A DNA stretch of 64,000 bases from Flavivirga abyssicola (GTDB taxonomy: Bacteria; Bacteroidota; Bacteroidia; Flavobacteriales; Flavobacteriaceae), in the NCBI RefSeq assembly GCF_030540775.2, contig NZ_CP141266.1, forward strand, positions 1,475,001 through 1,539,000, in the 5' to 3' direction. The translations under genes and the position numbers were made by a program. Numbering within the stretch: the first letter of the stretch is position 1; each line of letters starts with the position of its first letter. The notes under the pieces were generated by a model. The model made no database searches. It saw only the letters and a program-made list of their open reading frames with translations, and was not told the origin of the DNA. Below are positions 1-6,932 of this stretch, in pieces.

Positions 1-500
1 TCTAAAATTTCAAACCCTATTGCTCGATGTGCTCTAGAAGAACGGTTATTTTTAGAATTCACTTCTGTAATTACGGCATCAAAATCTGATTTTAATTCGT
101 CCTTGAAGTAATAATAAAGCCTTTTAAAAATACCTTGTTTTCTATAGGCCTTATCTATGCAAATTTGCCCCATAATTAAATAACAAAGCTCTGATAAGTT
201 TTTAGAAGCAATAATACTATCCATATACTCAAACATGGGTATAAGTTCTGGCACATCATTTCTAAACGCATTAAGCATACACAAAGCATAGCCTATAACG
301 TTTCCATCATGCGTAGCAATTACATGTGGGCAAGCATCATTCATTCGTTTTAAAACATCAAACGTATGTTTTACAGAAACAAATCCTTCTGTTTTTATAG
401 CTTCATTAGATAATAATATCTTAATGTTATCACTTTGTAAATCTAAGATTTGTTGTAATTCCTCCTCTGTTTTTGCACGTTTATAAATAATTTGCGTCAT
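1..500 (-). CDS. GNAT-family N-acetyltransferase, 3' end outside window
   Basis: Reading the minus strand from the ATG at 498-500 gives an open frame of about 166 residues that runs off the window, so the C-terminus is missing. The stretch GQICIDKAYRKQGIFKRLYY has the acetyl-CoA binding pattern of GNAT motif A (RKQGIF in place of the usual R/QxxGxG/A), and NRSSRAHRAIGFE resembles motif B. The substrate cannot be predicted. It starts 6 bases after the umuD stop on the same strand and is probably the last-transcribed member of the umuC-umuD unit. Whether it has a role in the SOS response is unknown. Confidence 0.75.
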   Translation of the reverse strand, partial: MTQIIYKRAKTEEELQQILDLQSDNIKILLSNEAIKTEGFVSVKHTFDVLKRMNDACPHVIATHDGNVIGYALCMLNAFRNDVPELIPMFEYMDSIIASKNLSELCYLIMGQICIDKAYRKQGIFKRLYYYFKDELKSDFDAVITEVNSKNNRSSRAHRAIGFEIL

Positions 501-506
501 TGCAAA

Positions 507-947
507 CTATACTTTTTTAATAACACTCGTAACAATACCCCAAATAACAAAATCGTTATCACTGGTAATTTTTATTATTGGGTAATTAGGGTTTTCTGGT
601 TGTAACCATACTTCATCTTTATCTACTTTTAAGCGCTTTACTGTAAATTCACCATCTAAAAAACAAACGGCTATTTTATTATTTGCAGGTTCTAAGCTTC
701 TATCTATGACTAGTAAATCATTATCATCCAATCCAGCACCAATCATAGACTGCCCACTTACCCGTGCAAAAAAAGTAGCTTCTTTATTTTTAATAAGCTC
801 TTTATCTAAAGACAAGCGCTGCTCCTTAAAATCTTCTGCAGGAGAAGGAAACCCAGCAGAAATTCCTGTATCGAAAAAAGGAGCCCCTGAATCGTTTGTT
901 ACTTTTGGACTAAAAAACGTTAAATGTTGTGATTTGTGTAGTATCAT
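507..947 (-). CDS. umuD: UmuD-like autoproteolytic subunit of DNA polymerase V
   Basis: This is a LexA/S24-type self-cleaving protein of 146 residues, close to the length of E. coli UmuD (139). The cleavage site is visible as Ala31-Gly32 in ISAGFPSPAED. The catalytic dyad is Ser67 (SGQSM) and Lys104 (GEFTVKRL). There is no N-terminal DNA-binding domain, so it is UmuD rather than LexA. In the family, RecA filaments trigger cleavage, and UmuD' activates UmuC for translesion synthesis. The ATG overlaps the umuC stop (ATGA), showing translational coupling. The order umuC then umuD is the reverse of the enterobacterial operon. Confidence 0.92.
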   Translation of the reverse strand: MILHKSQHLTFFSPKVTNDSGAPFFDTGISAGFPSPAEDFKEQRLSLDKELIKNKEATFFARVSGQSMIGAGLDDNDLLVIDRSLEPANNKIAVCFLDGEFTVKRLKVDKDEVWLQPENPNYPIIKITSDNDFVIWGIVTSVIKKV

Positions 948-2200
948 TTTACTTTAATAATATCATTAATATTAGTCGTATATCTTGGAGATAACCGTTC
1001 TTGACGCATTTTCCAAGTACGTTTTAAATCCTGATTTCCCAGCTTTATTTTATAATTTTCATATTTACCATTTAACTTGTCGATAGTATCCATCAAGGGT
1101 TTATGCTTTGGATCTTCAGTTTCAAACATATCCAATTGATGATTGTTTGTTGGGACCAAACCCGTCACAATAACACCTGCTCGTTTATATTTTATTCCTT
1201 TTTTAAAAATTGAAGCTACACTATCTACAGCACAATTACTAATAATTAAAGATGAATTAGTTGGATAAGGTAAATTTACAACTTTACTTACTCTATGTTG
1301 CTCCATGCCCTTTTTATGCCTGTCACTTCTTAAAACAACATAAATAATATGACAACTAGAACCTTGCTTACGTAATTTTTCGGCACAACTTGTTGCAAAC
1401 GTTGAAATTCGTTCTTTTATATTTTCAATATCCGAAAAAGTATACTCAAAACTTCTGGTAGTTGCAATCGCTCTTTTTGTTTGAAATTCATCTAATTTCA
1501 ACTTAGAAACACCTTCTAAATCCTTTTTTAGCTTCCATTCGGTAATTGAGAAATTCTTACGCACCCATTCATCTGGCAACTGAACAAAATCCAATGCCGT
1601 TTTGCACCCTTTTATTTTTAATCGTTTTTGCAATCCATGTCCAATACCCCAGACAGCTTCTAATTTTATCCATTTTAAAGCTTTAACTCTTTTCTCCTCA
1701 GAATCAATCACATAAACGCCATTGGTTTTATTTGGAAATTTGCGAGCTATTTTATTGGCGACCTTACTCAAAGCTTTTGTTGGAGCAATCCCCACGCAAG
1801 TAGGAATGCCTGTCCATTTTAAAATACGCTGTCTAATTTGGTTCCCGTAATCTTCAAAATCGTAATCTTCAAAACCTTTAAATTGCACAAATGCTTCATC
1901 AATGCTATACACCTCAACATCTGGAGTAAACTGTTCCAATATGGTCATAACTCGACTACTCATATCCCCATACAACGGATAATTAGAGGAATACACACAA
2001 ATGTTATTGGCTTTACAAAATGTTTCCCATTTAAAAATAGGTGCTCCCATAGGAAGGTTTAATGCCTTAGCCTCATCACTACGCGAAATAACGCAACCAT
2101 CATTATTACTTAAAATAGCAATGGGCTTGTTCCACAAATTAGGGTTAAAAGCGCGCTCGCAAGACGCATAAAAGTTATTACAATCTACTAAGGCGTACAT
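944..2200 (-). CDS. umuC: UmuC-like Y-family DNA polymerase (Pol V catalytic subunit)
   Basis: A Y-family translesion polymerase of about 418 residues. The N-terminus MYALVDCNNFYASCERAF carries the first catalytic Asp and the steric-gate region. YSIDEAF carries the Asp-Glu metal ligands. A helix-hairpin-helix region around AVWGIGHGLQKRL follows, and then the little-finger domain. The C-terminus LSPRYTTNINDI matches the UmuC tail rather than DinB. An upstream in-frame ATG at 2213-2215 would add five residues; I prefer the ATG at 2198-2200 because the family starts at MYALVD. It is the first gene of a minus-strand operon with umuD and an acetyltransferase. Confidence 0.92.
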   Translation of the reverse strand: MYALVDCNNFYASCERAFNPNLWNKPIAILSNNDGCVISRSDEAKALNLPMGAPIFKWETFCKANNICVYSSNYPLYGDMSSRVMTILEQFTPDVEVYSIDEAFVQFKGFEDYDFEDYGNQIRQRILKWTGIPTCVGIAPTKALSKVANKIARKFPNKTNGVYVIDSEEKRVKALKWIKLEAVWGIGHGLQKRLKIKGCKTALDFVQLPDEWVRKNFSITEWKLKKDLEGVSKLKLDEFQTKRAIATTRSFEYTFSDIENIKERISTFATSCAEKLRKQGSSCHIIYVVLRSDRHKKGMEQHRVSKVVNLPYPTNSSLIISNCAVDSVASIFKKGIKYKRAGVIVTGLVPTNNHQLDMFETEDPKHKPLMDTIDKLNGKYENYKIKLGNQDLKRTWKMRQERLSPRYTTNINDIIKVK

Positions 2201-2223
2201 TCTATAAAAATACAAATTTTACA

Positions 2224-2231
2224 TACATTTG
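2224..2231 (+). promoter_or_regulatory. -7 box TACATTTG
   Basis: This matches the flavobacterial -7 consensus TAnnTTTG. It ends only 4 bases before the ATG at 2236, so a transcript from it would be leaderless or nearly so. Confidence 0.45.
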
Positions 2232-2235
2232 CTTT

Positions 2236-2790
2236 ATGTACAACGTAGAATTTACCATAAGAGAACCTAGAATATCGTGGTTTAACAAGATTCTATTCTC
2301 TGCATTGTTTTCTGGATTTTGCGTTTTTGTTCTATACATTTTTAAAAGTAATGGTGTATACCATCGATTAAATAAAGAAGACACCGAAAAAGTAATCGTT
2401 TTTCTAATACTTCTATTAGGAATATTAATTGCATTTATTCTGCCAATAATAGCAAGACATTATATTCACCTTAATTTTACTCATTTAAAAATAAGACACA
2501 GTTACTCTATTGGACCATTAGTTTATAGAGAAAAATGGCAAAACCTTAAAGACTTAAATTATATATCTGTTTTTCATACCAAAAATGGATATGAAGTAAA
2601 TCTTTGGTATAAAAAACATGAAATTTTAAACCTATTTGTCTTAGATGATTTTAATGAAGTTTTAGAAAAGGGGTTTTTCTTTTCTGAAAAATTAAACATC
2701 GATTTACTCGATGCCAGAAAACGAGGCCATCACAAAAGAATAAACAAAGTTATTTATAAAGAAACAGGTAAAGTTGAATATCTAGATTAA
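2236..2790 (+). CDS. hypothetical membrane protein, two transmembrane helices
   Basis: A 184-residue protein with no family I recognise. Two hydrophobic segments are visible, around residues 18-36 (ILFSALFSGFCVFVLYIF) and 53-73 (VIVFLILLLGILIAFILPII). A soluble C-terminal half of about 110 residues follows; with its alternating polar and hydrophobic strands it resembles the PH-like cytosolic domains attached to small membrane proteins, but this is only an impression. It is divergent from umuC with only 35 bases between the two ATGs and convergent with the next gene. The ATG sits just after a TAnnTTTG box. Confidence 0.7.
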   Translation: MYNVEFTIREPRISWFNKILFSALFSGFCVFVLYIFKSNGVYHRLNKEDTEKVIVFLILLLGILIAFILPIIARHYIHLNFTHLKIRHSYSIGPLVYREKWQNLKDLNYISVFHTKNGYEVNLWYKKHEILNLFVLDDFNEVLEKGFFFSEKLNIDLLDARKRGHHKRINKVIYKETGKVEYLD

Positions 2791-3249
2791 TTAAAAGAAC
2801 TTATCCTTCTTTACAATGGAATTACCAATACGTTTATACGTGACCTTAGTACCATTAGCACAAAAATGATAGACCGCTTTTTCTTTTTGTTCTGAAAACG
2901 ATATCAATAAAATATTCGCTACGTCACAGTTATAATCTTTAGCAACTTTCTTTTTTACATAAGCAATCGTTGCTCTGCCTCTTTTTAATTGAGCTTGAAT
3001 TTTTTTATTCAATTTAGGCTCAACAAAATCCTCAGTTAAGTTACAACCTTCATTTTCTTTTGAATTTAAATCATTTGGAACAGTAATATTATTTGGAACA
3101 TCTTCAGACTTTTCTGCATCAATATACTCCCAGGTAAAATCAGCTTTAAGCAAGACACGTCTTCCATCTTCAGTTTTTACAATATGATTATTCTGTGCAA
3201 AACCAGTACAAGACATAGAAAATAATAAAAGAAAGAAAAACGTTTTCAT
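2791..3249 (-). CDS. small secreted protein, DUF3157-like
   Basis: A 152-residue protein with a clear Sec signal peptide (MKTFFFLLLFSMSCTGFAQ). It is followed by HIVKTEDGRRVLLKADFTWEY, which resembles flavobacterial secreted proteins annotated as DUF3157; I give that assignment from memory and with moderate confidence. The Cys in the signal is not in a convincing lipobox. The C-terminal half is basic and rich in Lys. It stands alone on the minus strand, its stop codon abutting the stop of the convergent neighbour. The function is unknown. Confidence 0.65.
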   Translation of the reverse strand: MKTFFFLLLFSMSCTGFAQNNHIVKTEDGRRVLLKADFTWEYIDAEKSEDVPNNITVPNDLNSKENEGCNLTEDFVEPKLNKKIQAQLKRGRATIAYVKKKVAKDYNCDVANILLISFSEQKEKAVYHFCANGTKVTYKRIGNSIVKKDKFF

Positions 3250-3304
3250 AATAGATTTATAATATAGGATTTATAATTTCAAAAATACATGTTTTAATAC
3301 TAAA

Positions 3305-3511
3305 TCAATCTTCTATATACTCTAAAATATCAGCAGGTTGACAATCTAAAGCTTTACAAATGGCTTCTAAAGTTGAAAAACGCACCGCTTTTGCCTTCCC
3401 AGATTTTAAAATAGAAAGATTTGCTGTCGTTATACCTATAATTTCAGCCAACTCTTTGCTTTTCATTTTACGCTCGGCAAGTATCCTATCAAGATTTACA
3501 ATAATTGGCAT
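3305..3511 (-). CDS. YozG-like Cro/C1-type HTH regulator
   Basis: A 68-residue one-domain XRE regulator. The helix-turn-helix is visible as SKELAEIIGITTANLSILKSG, read in two halves as SKELAEIIG (helix 2) and TTANLSILKSG (recognition helix). KALDCQPADILEYIED is the typical end of the small YozG/COG3655 family. It is the last gene of a three-gene minus-strand operon after two DUF2975 membrane proteins (gap of 2 bases), a pairing often seen for these regulators. The paired TTATTG-N5-CAATAA sites ahead of the operon are likely its autoregulatory operators, although this is inferred. Confidence 0.85.
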   Translation of the reverse strand: MPIIVNLDRILAERKMKSKELAEIIGITTANLSILKSGKAKAVRFSTLEAICKALDCQPADILEYIED

Positions 3512-3513
3512 GG

Positions 3514-4002
3514 TTATATGGTTAGATCGTTTTCTTGTTTATTCTTATAGGCTCGTTTGAAAATAATTCCAAAAGTGTAGCAAGTAAACCCTATAAACAC
3601 GATATATCCCATATTAAAATAATGTCTTTCTACATCTAAATAGTTTAACACATAATTTAGGAAAGCATATAGAAGTAGTAGTGTAGAACTTTTAATTAAT
3701 AATTGTGAATTTTTCTTTTCAAAAAATGATTTAGTCTTAATACTAATCAAAAATTTATTATAATTAAAAAGTGGAATTATTAATAAAATCAAACCTAAAA
3801 AACGAAGTGTTTTTATAAAAAACGTATTGTAAAAACTATCATCATTCACATATAATTTAGATCCCTTTATTAACACAAAACCCTCATTATAAACCGCTTT
3901 AAGCCATGGCAAATAAGAACCGACTGCTATTTCAAGTATGATTGCAAAAAAAATGAGTAAAAAAAATCTTTGGAAATTTATAGCACTTTTTAAATCCATC
4001 AC
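3514..4002 (-). CDS. DUF2975 family membrane protein (second copy)
   Basis: A 162-residue protein with four predicted hydrophobic segments: near residues 10-30, 63-82 (TLRFLGLILLIIPLF), 101-118 (LLIKSSTLLLLYAFL) and 132-151 (MGYIVFIGFTCYTFGIIF). This is the usual DUF2975 layout. It is 25-30% similar by eye to the gene just upstream in the operon, and both end in ENDLTI after a Lys-rich stretch. It is followed 2 bases later by the HTH gene. DUF2975 proteins have no established biochemical role; co-occurrence with YozG-type regulators suggests a membrane partner or regulated target. Confidence 0.75.
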   Translation of the reverse strand: MMDLKSAINFQRFFLLIFFAIILEIAVGSYLPWLKAVYNEGFVLIKGSKLYVNDDSFYNTFFIKTLRFLGLILLIIPLFNYNKFLISIKTKSFFEKKNSQLLIKSSTLLLLYAFLNYVLNYLDVERHYFNMGYIVFIGFTCYTFGIIFKRAYKNKQENDLTI

Positions 4003-4010
4003 TTATAAAG

Positions 4011-4535
4011 TTAAATAGTTAAGTCATTTTCTTCTTTTGTTTTCTTAGCTTGTTTGAATATCTCTGCTAGGATGTAAAAAGCTAATCCAGCTGGGATTAA
4101 AAAAGTAAACTCGGCTTTAAGTTCATTAAAAAAATTGAACGAAGATTTTCCTATGGATGCCAGAAGAAATCTTAAAACAAGGACACTAATCGTATACCAA
4201 ATAAAGATATTCCCTATCTTTTTGAAATACCTTATATTATTATTACTAAAGTAATCCCCATTTTCTATCTCTTTTAAAATTGATAAAAAATAAGAAAAAC
4301 CATAAATAAGATAGCCTCTCCAAATAAATAAACCAGCACTAATCACATAATAACTCCATTGTATCGCATTTTTTGAAGTAAACCAAGATTCATTTTTATC
4401 TGCAAATTTTGCCCAACTTTGAAATTCTTTAAACTGGTAAAAATCAAATTCTCTAATATCATTAAGCAAAATGGAAGCTAAAGACAGCAAAATAACCCAA
4501 GTGATAATAGTTAAAATATTTGTATTGTCTTTCAT
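4011..4535 (-). CDS. DUF2975 family membrane protein (first copy)
   Basis: A 174-residue, four-helix membrane protein and the first gene of the operon. Hydrophobic segments lie near residues 7-24 (ILTIITWVILLSLASILL), 64-86, 111-130 and 142-162 (FTFLIPAGLAFYILAEIF). The C-terminus KKTKEENDLTI is nearly the same as the end of the next gene (KNKQENDLTI), so the two arose by tandem duplication or have kept a shared binding tail. The start codon lies 16 bases downstream of the nearer operator, and a TATATTTG box at 4568-4575 provides the promoter. Confidence 0.75.
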   Translation of the reverse strand: MKDNTNILTIITWVILLSLASILLNDIREFDFYQFKEFQSWAKFADKNESWFTSKNAIQWSYYVISAGLFIWRGYLIYGFSYFLSILKEIENGDYFSNNNIRYFKKIGNIFIWYTISVLVLRFLLASIGKSSFNFFNELKAEFTFLIPAGLAFYILAEIFKQAKKTKEENDLTI

Positions 4536-4550
4536 TATATATTTATAAAA

Positions 4551-4598
4551 TTATTGTTTAACAATAACAAATATATAAAAATTATTGAAAAACAATAA
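4551..4598 (-). promoter_or_regulatory. double operator TTATTG-N5-CAATAA around a -7 box
   Basis: Two palindromes with identical arms and spacing are visible: 4551-4567 (TTATTG TTTAA CAATAA) and 4582-4598 (TTATTG AAAAA CAATAA). Their centres are 31 bases apart, close to three helical turns. Between them, on the minus strand at 4568-4575, lies TATATTTG, a good -7 box for the DUF2975-DUF2975-HTH operon. A repressor bound at either site would cover the promoter. Binding by the operon's own HTH protein is an inference from position. Confidence 0.75.
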
Positions 4599-4636
4599 TT
4601 TTTTATTAAAAAAAGATATTTTACACTTATAGATTA

Positions 4637-4667
4637 GACCTGTTAGGTTTTAAAAACCTGACAGGTC
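4637..4667. repeat. 31-bp palindromic hairpin upstream of bioF
   Basis: GACCTGTTAGGTTTT is followed by a near-perfect reverse complement (one T/C difference), forming a 15-bp stem with almost no loop, then TTTTA on the plus strand. It could end transcription arriving from upstream, but it ends only 18 bases before the bioF ATG. It is more likely one of the dispersed palindromes that litter flavobacterial intergenic DNA. Confidence 0.6.
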
Positions 4668-4685
4668 TTTTAGTATCTTTACACC

Positions 4686-5831
4686 ATGTTTCCTAAAAAA
4701 CTATATCAAAAACTTGAAGAGCGTAAAGCTAATAATGCCTTACGTCAACTAGGGACACAAAATAATTTAGTAGATTTTTCCTCCAACGATTATTTGGGTT
4801 TTTCTAAATCTGAAACCATTTTTAATAACACCCATAAGTTTTTAATTGGACATCATATAACTCATAACGGAGCAACAGGCTCAAGGCTACTTTCAGGAAA
4901 TCATCCGCTTTTTAATATTGTCGAATCCTTATTATCTGGTTTTCATAATAGCGAATCTGCCTTAATTTTTAATTCTGGCTATGATGCTAATGTGGGCCTA
5001 TTTTCATGTATCCCACAACGTGGAGATTTTATTTTATATGATGAGTATATTCATGCATCAATTCGTGATGGTATAAAACTTTCCAATGCGAAAGCCTATA
5101 AGTTTAAGCATAACAATTTACAGGACTTAAGAAGTCTCCTCGAGCGCAGTCGAGAGGTTCCGCAAGAAACTAACATTTACATTGTTACAGAATCTGTTTT
5201 CTCAATGGACGGTGACTCTCCAGACTTAAAAGGAATGGTACAATTATGTAAAGATTATAATGCCTATTTTATTATAGACGAAGCACACGCCATTGGTGTT
5301 TTTGGAGAACGTGGTGCTGGCTTAGTGCAACATTTAAAATTAGAAAATGACGTTTTTGCTAGAATTATCACATTCGGAAAGGCTATTGGTACTCATGGCG
5401 CTGCCATTATAGGAAGTGAATCTCTTAAACAATATTTAGTAAATTTTTCCAGAAGTTTTATTTACACCACCGCTTTACCTCCTCATACTTTGGCTACTAT
5501 TCATTCTGCTTATCATGAATTAATTTTAACCAAGAATAGAGCACAACTTCATAAAAATATTGCCCATTTTAAAATGGAAATTATTAAAAACGAGCTCCAA
5601 AACTATTTTATAGAAAGTGATTCTGCTATACATTGTTGTATTATTTCTGGGAATGATACTGTGAAGCAAATCGCCCAAAAATTTCAAAAGCGAGGATTTA
5701 ATATAAAACCTATATTATCACCAACAGTTCCAAAAAAACAAGAACGATTGCGTTTTTGCTTACATGCATTTAATTCTGAAGAAGACATATCAGCAGTTTT
5801 AAAAGGACTTACTACTTTTGTAAGTATATGA
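4686..5831 (+). CDS. bioF: 8-amino-7-oxononanoate synthase
   Basis: A PLP-dependent alpha-oxoamine synthase that condenses a pimeloyl thioester with alanine in biotin synthesis. Its 381 residues are normal for BioF. Visible landmarks are FSSNDYLGFS, the glycine-rich ATGSRLLSGNHP, IIDEAHAIGVFGERGAG with the PLP-stacking and Asp residues, and Lys232 in ITFGKAIGTHGA, which forms the Schiff base. A palindromic repeat contributes residues about 151-158 (LLERSREV). The start is close behind a box-like TATCTTTA at 4674-4681. The stop overlaps the next gene's ATG (ATGA), so the bio genes here are translationally coupled. KBL or SPT activity is less likely given bioD and bioA next door. Confidence 0.93.
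   Translation: MFPKKLYQKLEERKANNALRQLGTQNNLVDFSSNDYLGFSKSETIFNNTHKFLIGHHITHNGATGSRLLSGNHPLFNIVESLLSGFHNSESALIFNSGYDANVGLFSCIPQRGDFILYDEYIHASIRDGIKLSNAKAYKFKHNNLQDLRSLLERSREVPQETNIYIVTESVFSMDGDSPDLKGMVQLCKDYNAYFIIDEAHAIGVFGERGAGLVQHLKLENDVFARIITFGKAIGTHGAAIIGSESLKQYLVNFSRSFIYTTALPPHTLATIHSAYHELILTKNRAQLHKNIAHFKMEIIKNELQNYFIESDSAIHCCIISGNDTVKQIAQKFQKRGFNIKPILSPTVPKKQERLRFCLHAFNSEEDISAVLKGLTTFVSI
5138..5157. repeat. palindromic repeat inside bioF
   Basis: CCTCGAGCGCAGTCGAGAGG forms a hairpin and matches the type of short repeat seen between genes elsewhere in this window (for example 48439-48485). Here it is read in frame and supplies part of a surface-loop region of BioF between the Asn-Asn-Leu helix and the TESVFSMDGD strand. 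Confidence 0.6.
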
Positions 5832-6241
5832 GTGATACGTTTAAAACAATAGCTAGATTTCAATATTCATCTGAAGCTCAAATTATTAAAGGGCGATTAG
5901 AAGCAGAGGGTATTCAAGTTTTTCTATCAGACCACTTAACTATAGATACAGACCCATTGGTAAGTAATGCTATAGGGGGTGTTAAGCTAAAAGTATTATC
6001 ACATCAAGCATTAAAGGCGCAACATATTTTAGATACTATTAAAAAGTATTCTCTTGATGATGAAGGTAACACCATCAATTGTCCAAACTGTAAAAGTGAA
6101 AAAGTCGAATTATTTTCTACAATAAAAGATGTTAAATCATTATTCTGGTTTATTTTTGGGTTTTTATTTTCTTCGCTTCCTTTTTATACAAAGCACAAGT
6201 ATAAATGCGAAGATTGTAAAACAGAATTCGATTTAAAATGA
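5828..6241 (+). CDS. DUF2007 protein with C-terminal zinc ribbon
   Basis: A 137-residue protein. Residues 1-70 (FKTIARFQYSSEAQIIKGRL, then VFLSDHLTIDTDPLVSNAIG) match the DUF2007 fold, a small PII-like alpha/beta module described as a putative signal-transducing domain. Residues 82-133 contain CPNCKSEK and CEDCKTEF, two CxxC pairs that should bind zinc, with a short hydrophobic stretch between them (LFWFIFGFLFSSLPF) that may insert in the membrane. It overlaps both bioF and bioD by ATGA junctions, so it is co-translated with biotin enzymes although no biotin role is known. It may simply be a passenger. Confidence 0.75.
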   Translation: MSDTFKTIARFQYSSEAQIIKGRLEAEGIQVFLSDHLTIDTDPLVSNAIGGVKLKVLSHQALKAQHILDTIKKYSLDDEGNTINCPNCKSEKVELFSTIKDVKSLFWFIFGFLFSSLPFYTKHKYKCEDCKTEFDLK

Positions 6242-6846
6242 AAACATATTTCATCACAGGAATATCTACCGATGTTGGCAAAACCATTGCCTCAGCTATA
6301 GTAACTGAAGCTTTGCACGCTGATTATTGGAAACCGATTCAAGCAGGCGAACTAGACCATGACGATAAGTATACCGTTGAAAAACTTATCACCAATACTA
6401 AGTCTAAAATTCACCCAAATAGTTATGCCTTAGAAACCCCTATGAGTCCTCATGCAGCAGCAGCTATTGATGGCGTTTCAATTGATATAAAACAGATTAA
6501 TGCCCCTAAAACTAAAAGTCATTTAGTCATTGAAGGCGCAGGCGGGTTACTAGTACCTATAAATGATACGCAAACCATTTTAGATCTTATTAAACCTGAT
6601 TATAAAGTGATTGTTGTTTCCAGGCATTATTTAGGAAGTATTAACCACACCCTGTTAACGATAAATGCTTTAAAAGAAAAAGGGTTCGACGTCTCGATTA
6701 TTTTTAGTGGTAATGAACATAAAACCACTGAGGATATTATTTATAAAATGACAAAAGCTCCTGTTATTGGGCGTATTAATGAAGAACCTTATTTTGATAA
6801 AAATGTGGTGAGTGAATATGCAGAAATGTTTAAAGACAGATTGTAA
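6238..6846 (+). CDS. bioD: dethiobiotin synthetase
   Basis: An ATP-dependent carboxylase that closes the ureido ring on 7,8-diaminononanoate. It has 202 residues, slightly shorter than E. coli BioD (225). The P-loop GISTDVGKT is at residues 8-16, the substrate-binding Lys is in DYWKPIQAGE, and EGAGGLLVPI carries the second conserved loop. Its ATG overlaps the stop of the DUF2007 gene. The C-terminus lies just before a 13-bp inverted repeat (6854-6920) that separates it from bioA. Confidence 0.92.
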   Translation: MKTYFITGISTDVGKTIASAIVTEALHADYWKPIQAGELDHDDKYTVEKLITNTKSKIHPNSYALETPMSPHAAAAIDGVSIDIKQINAPKTKSHLVIEGAGGLLVPINDTQTILDLIKPDYKVIVVSRHYLGSINHTLLTINALKEKGFDVSIIFSGNEHKTTEDIIYKMTKAPVIGRINEEPYFDKNVVSEYAEMFKDRL

Positions 6847-6853
6847 TTGTCTT

Positions 6854-6920
6854 TCCCGCGAAGGCGAATCTTATATATTGAAAATAAAAACAAAAAAAAC
6901 AGATTTCCGCCTTCGCGGGA
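6854..6920. repeat. 13-bp inverted repeat between bioD and bioA
   Basis: TCCCGCGAAGGCG at 6854-6866 is the exact reverse complement of 6908-6920, enclosing 41 AT-rich bases. It is GC-rich in an AT-rich neighbourhood and resembles the repeats at 30738 and 52687. The right arm runs into an ATG (6921) that falsely lengthens bioA. Confidence 0.7.
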
Positions 6921-6932
6921 ATGACAAATATT

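Noticed and set aside
6921-6932. Upstream ATG for bioA at 6921
   Set aside because: It lies at the edge of the inverted repeat 6854-6920 and adds only MTNI before the family's normal N-terminus.
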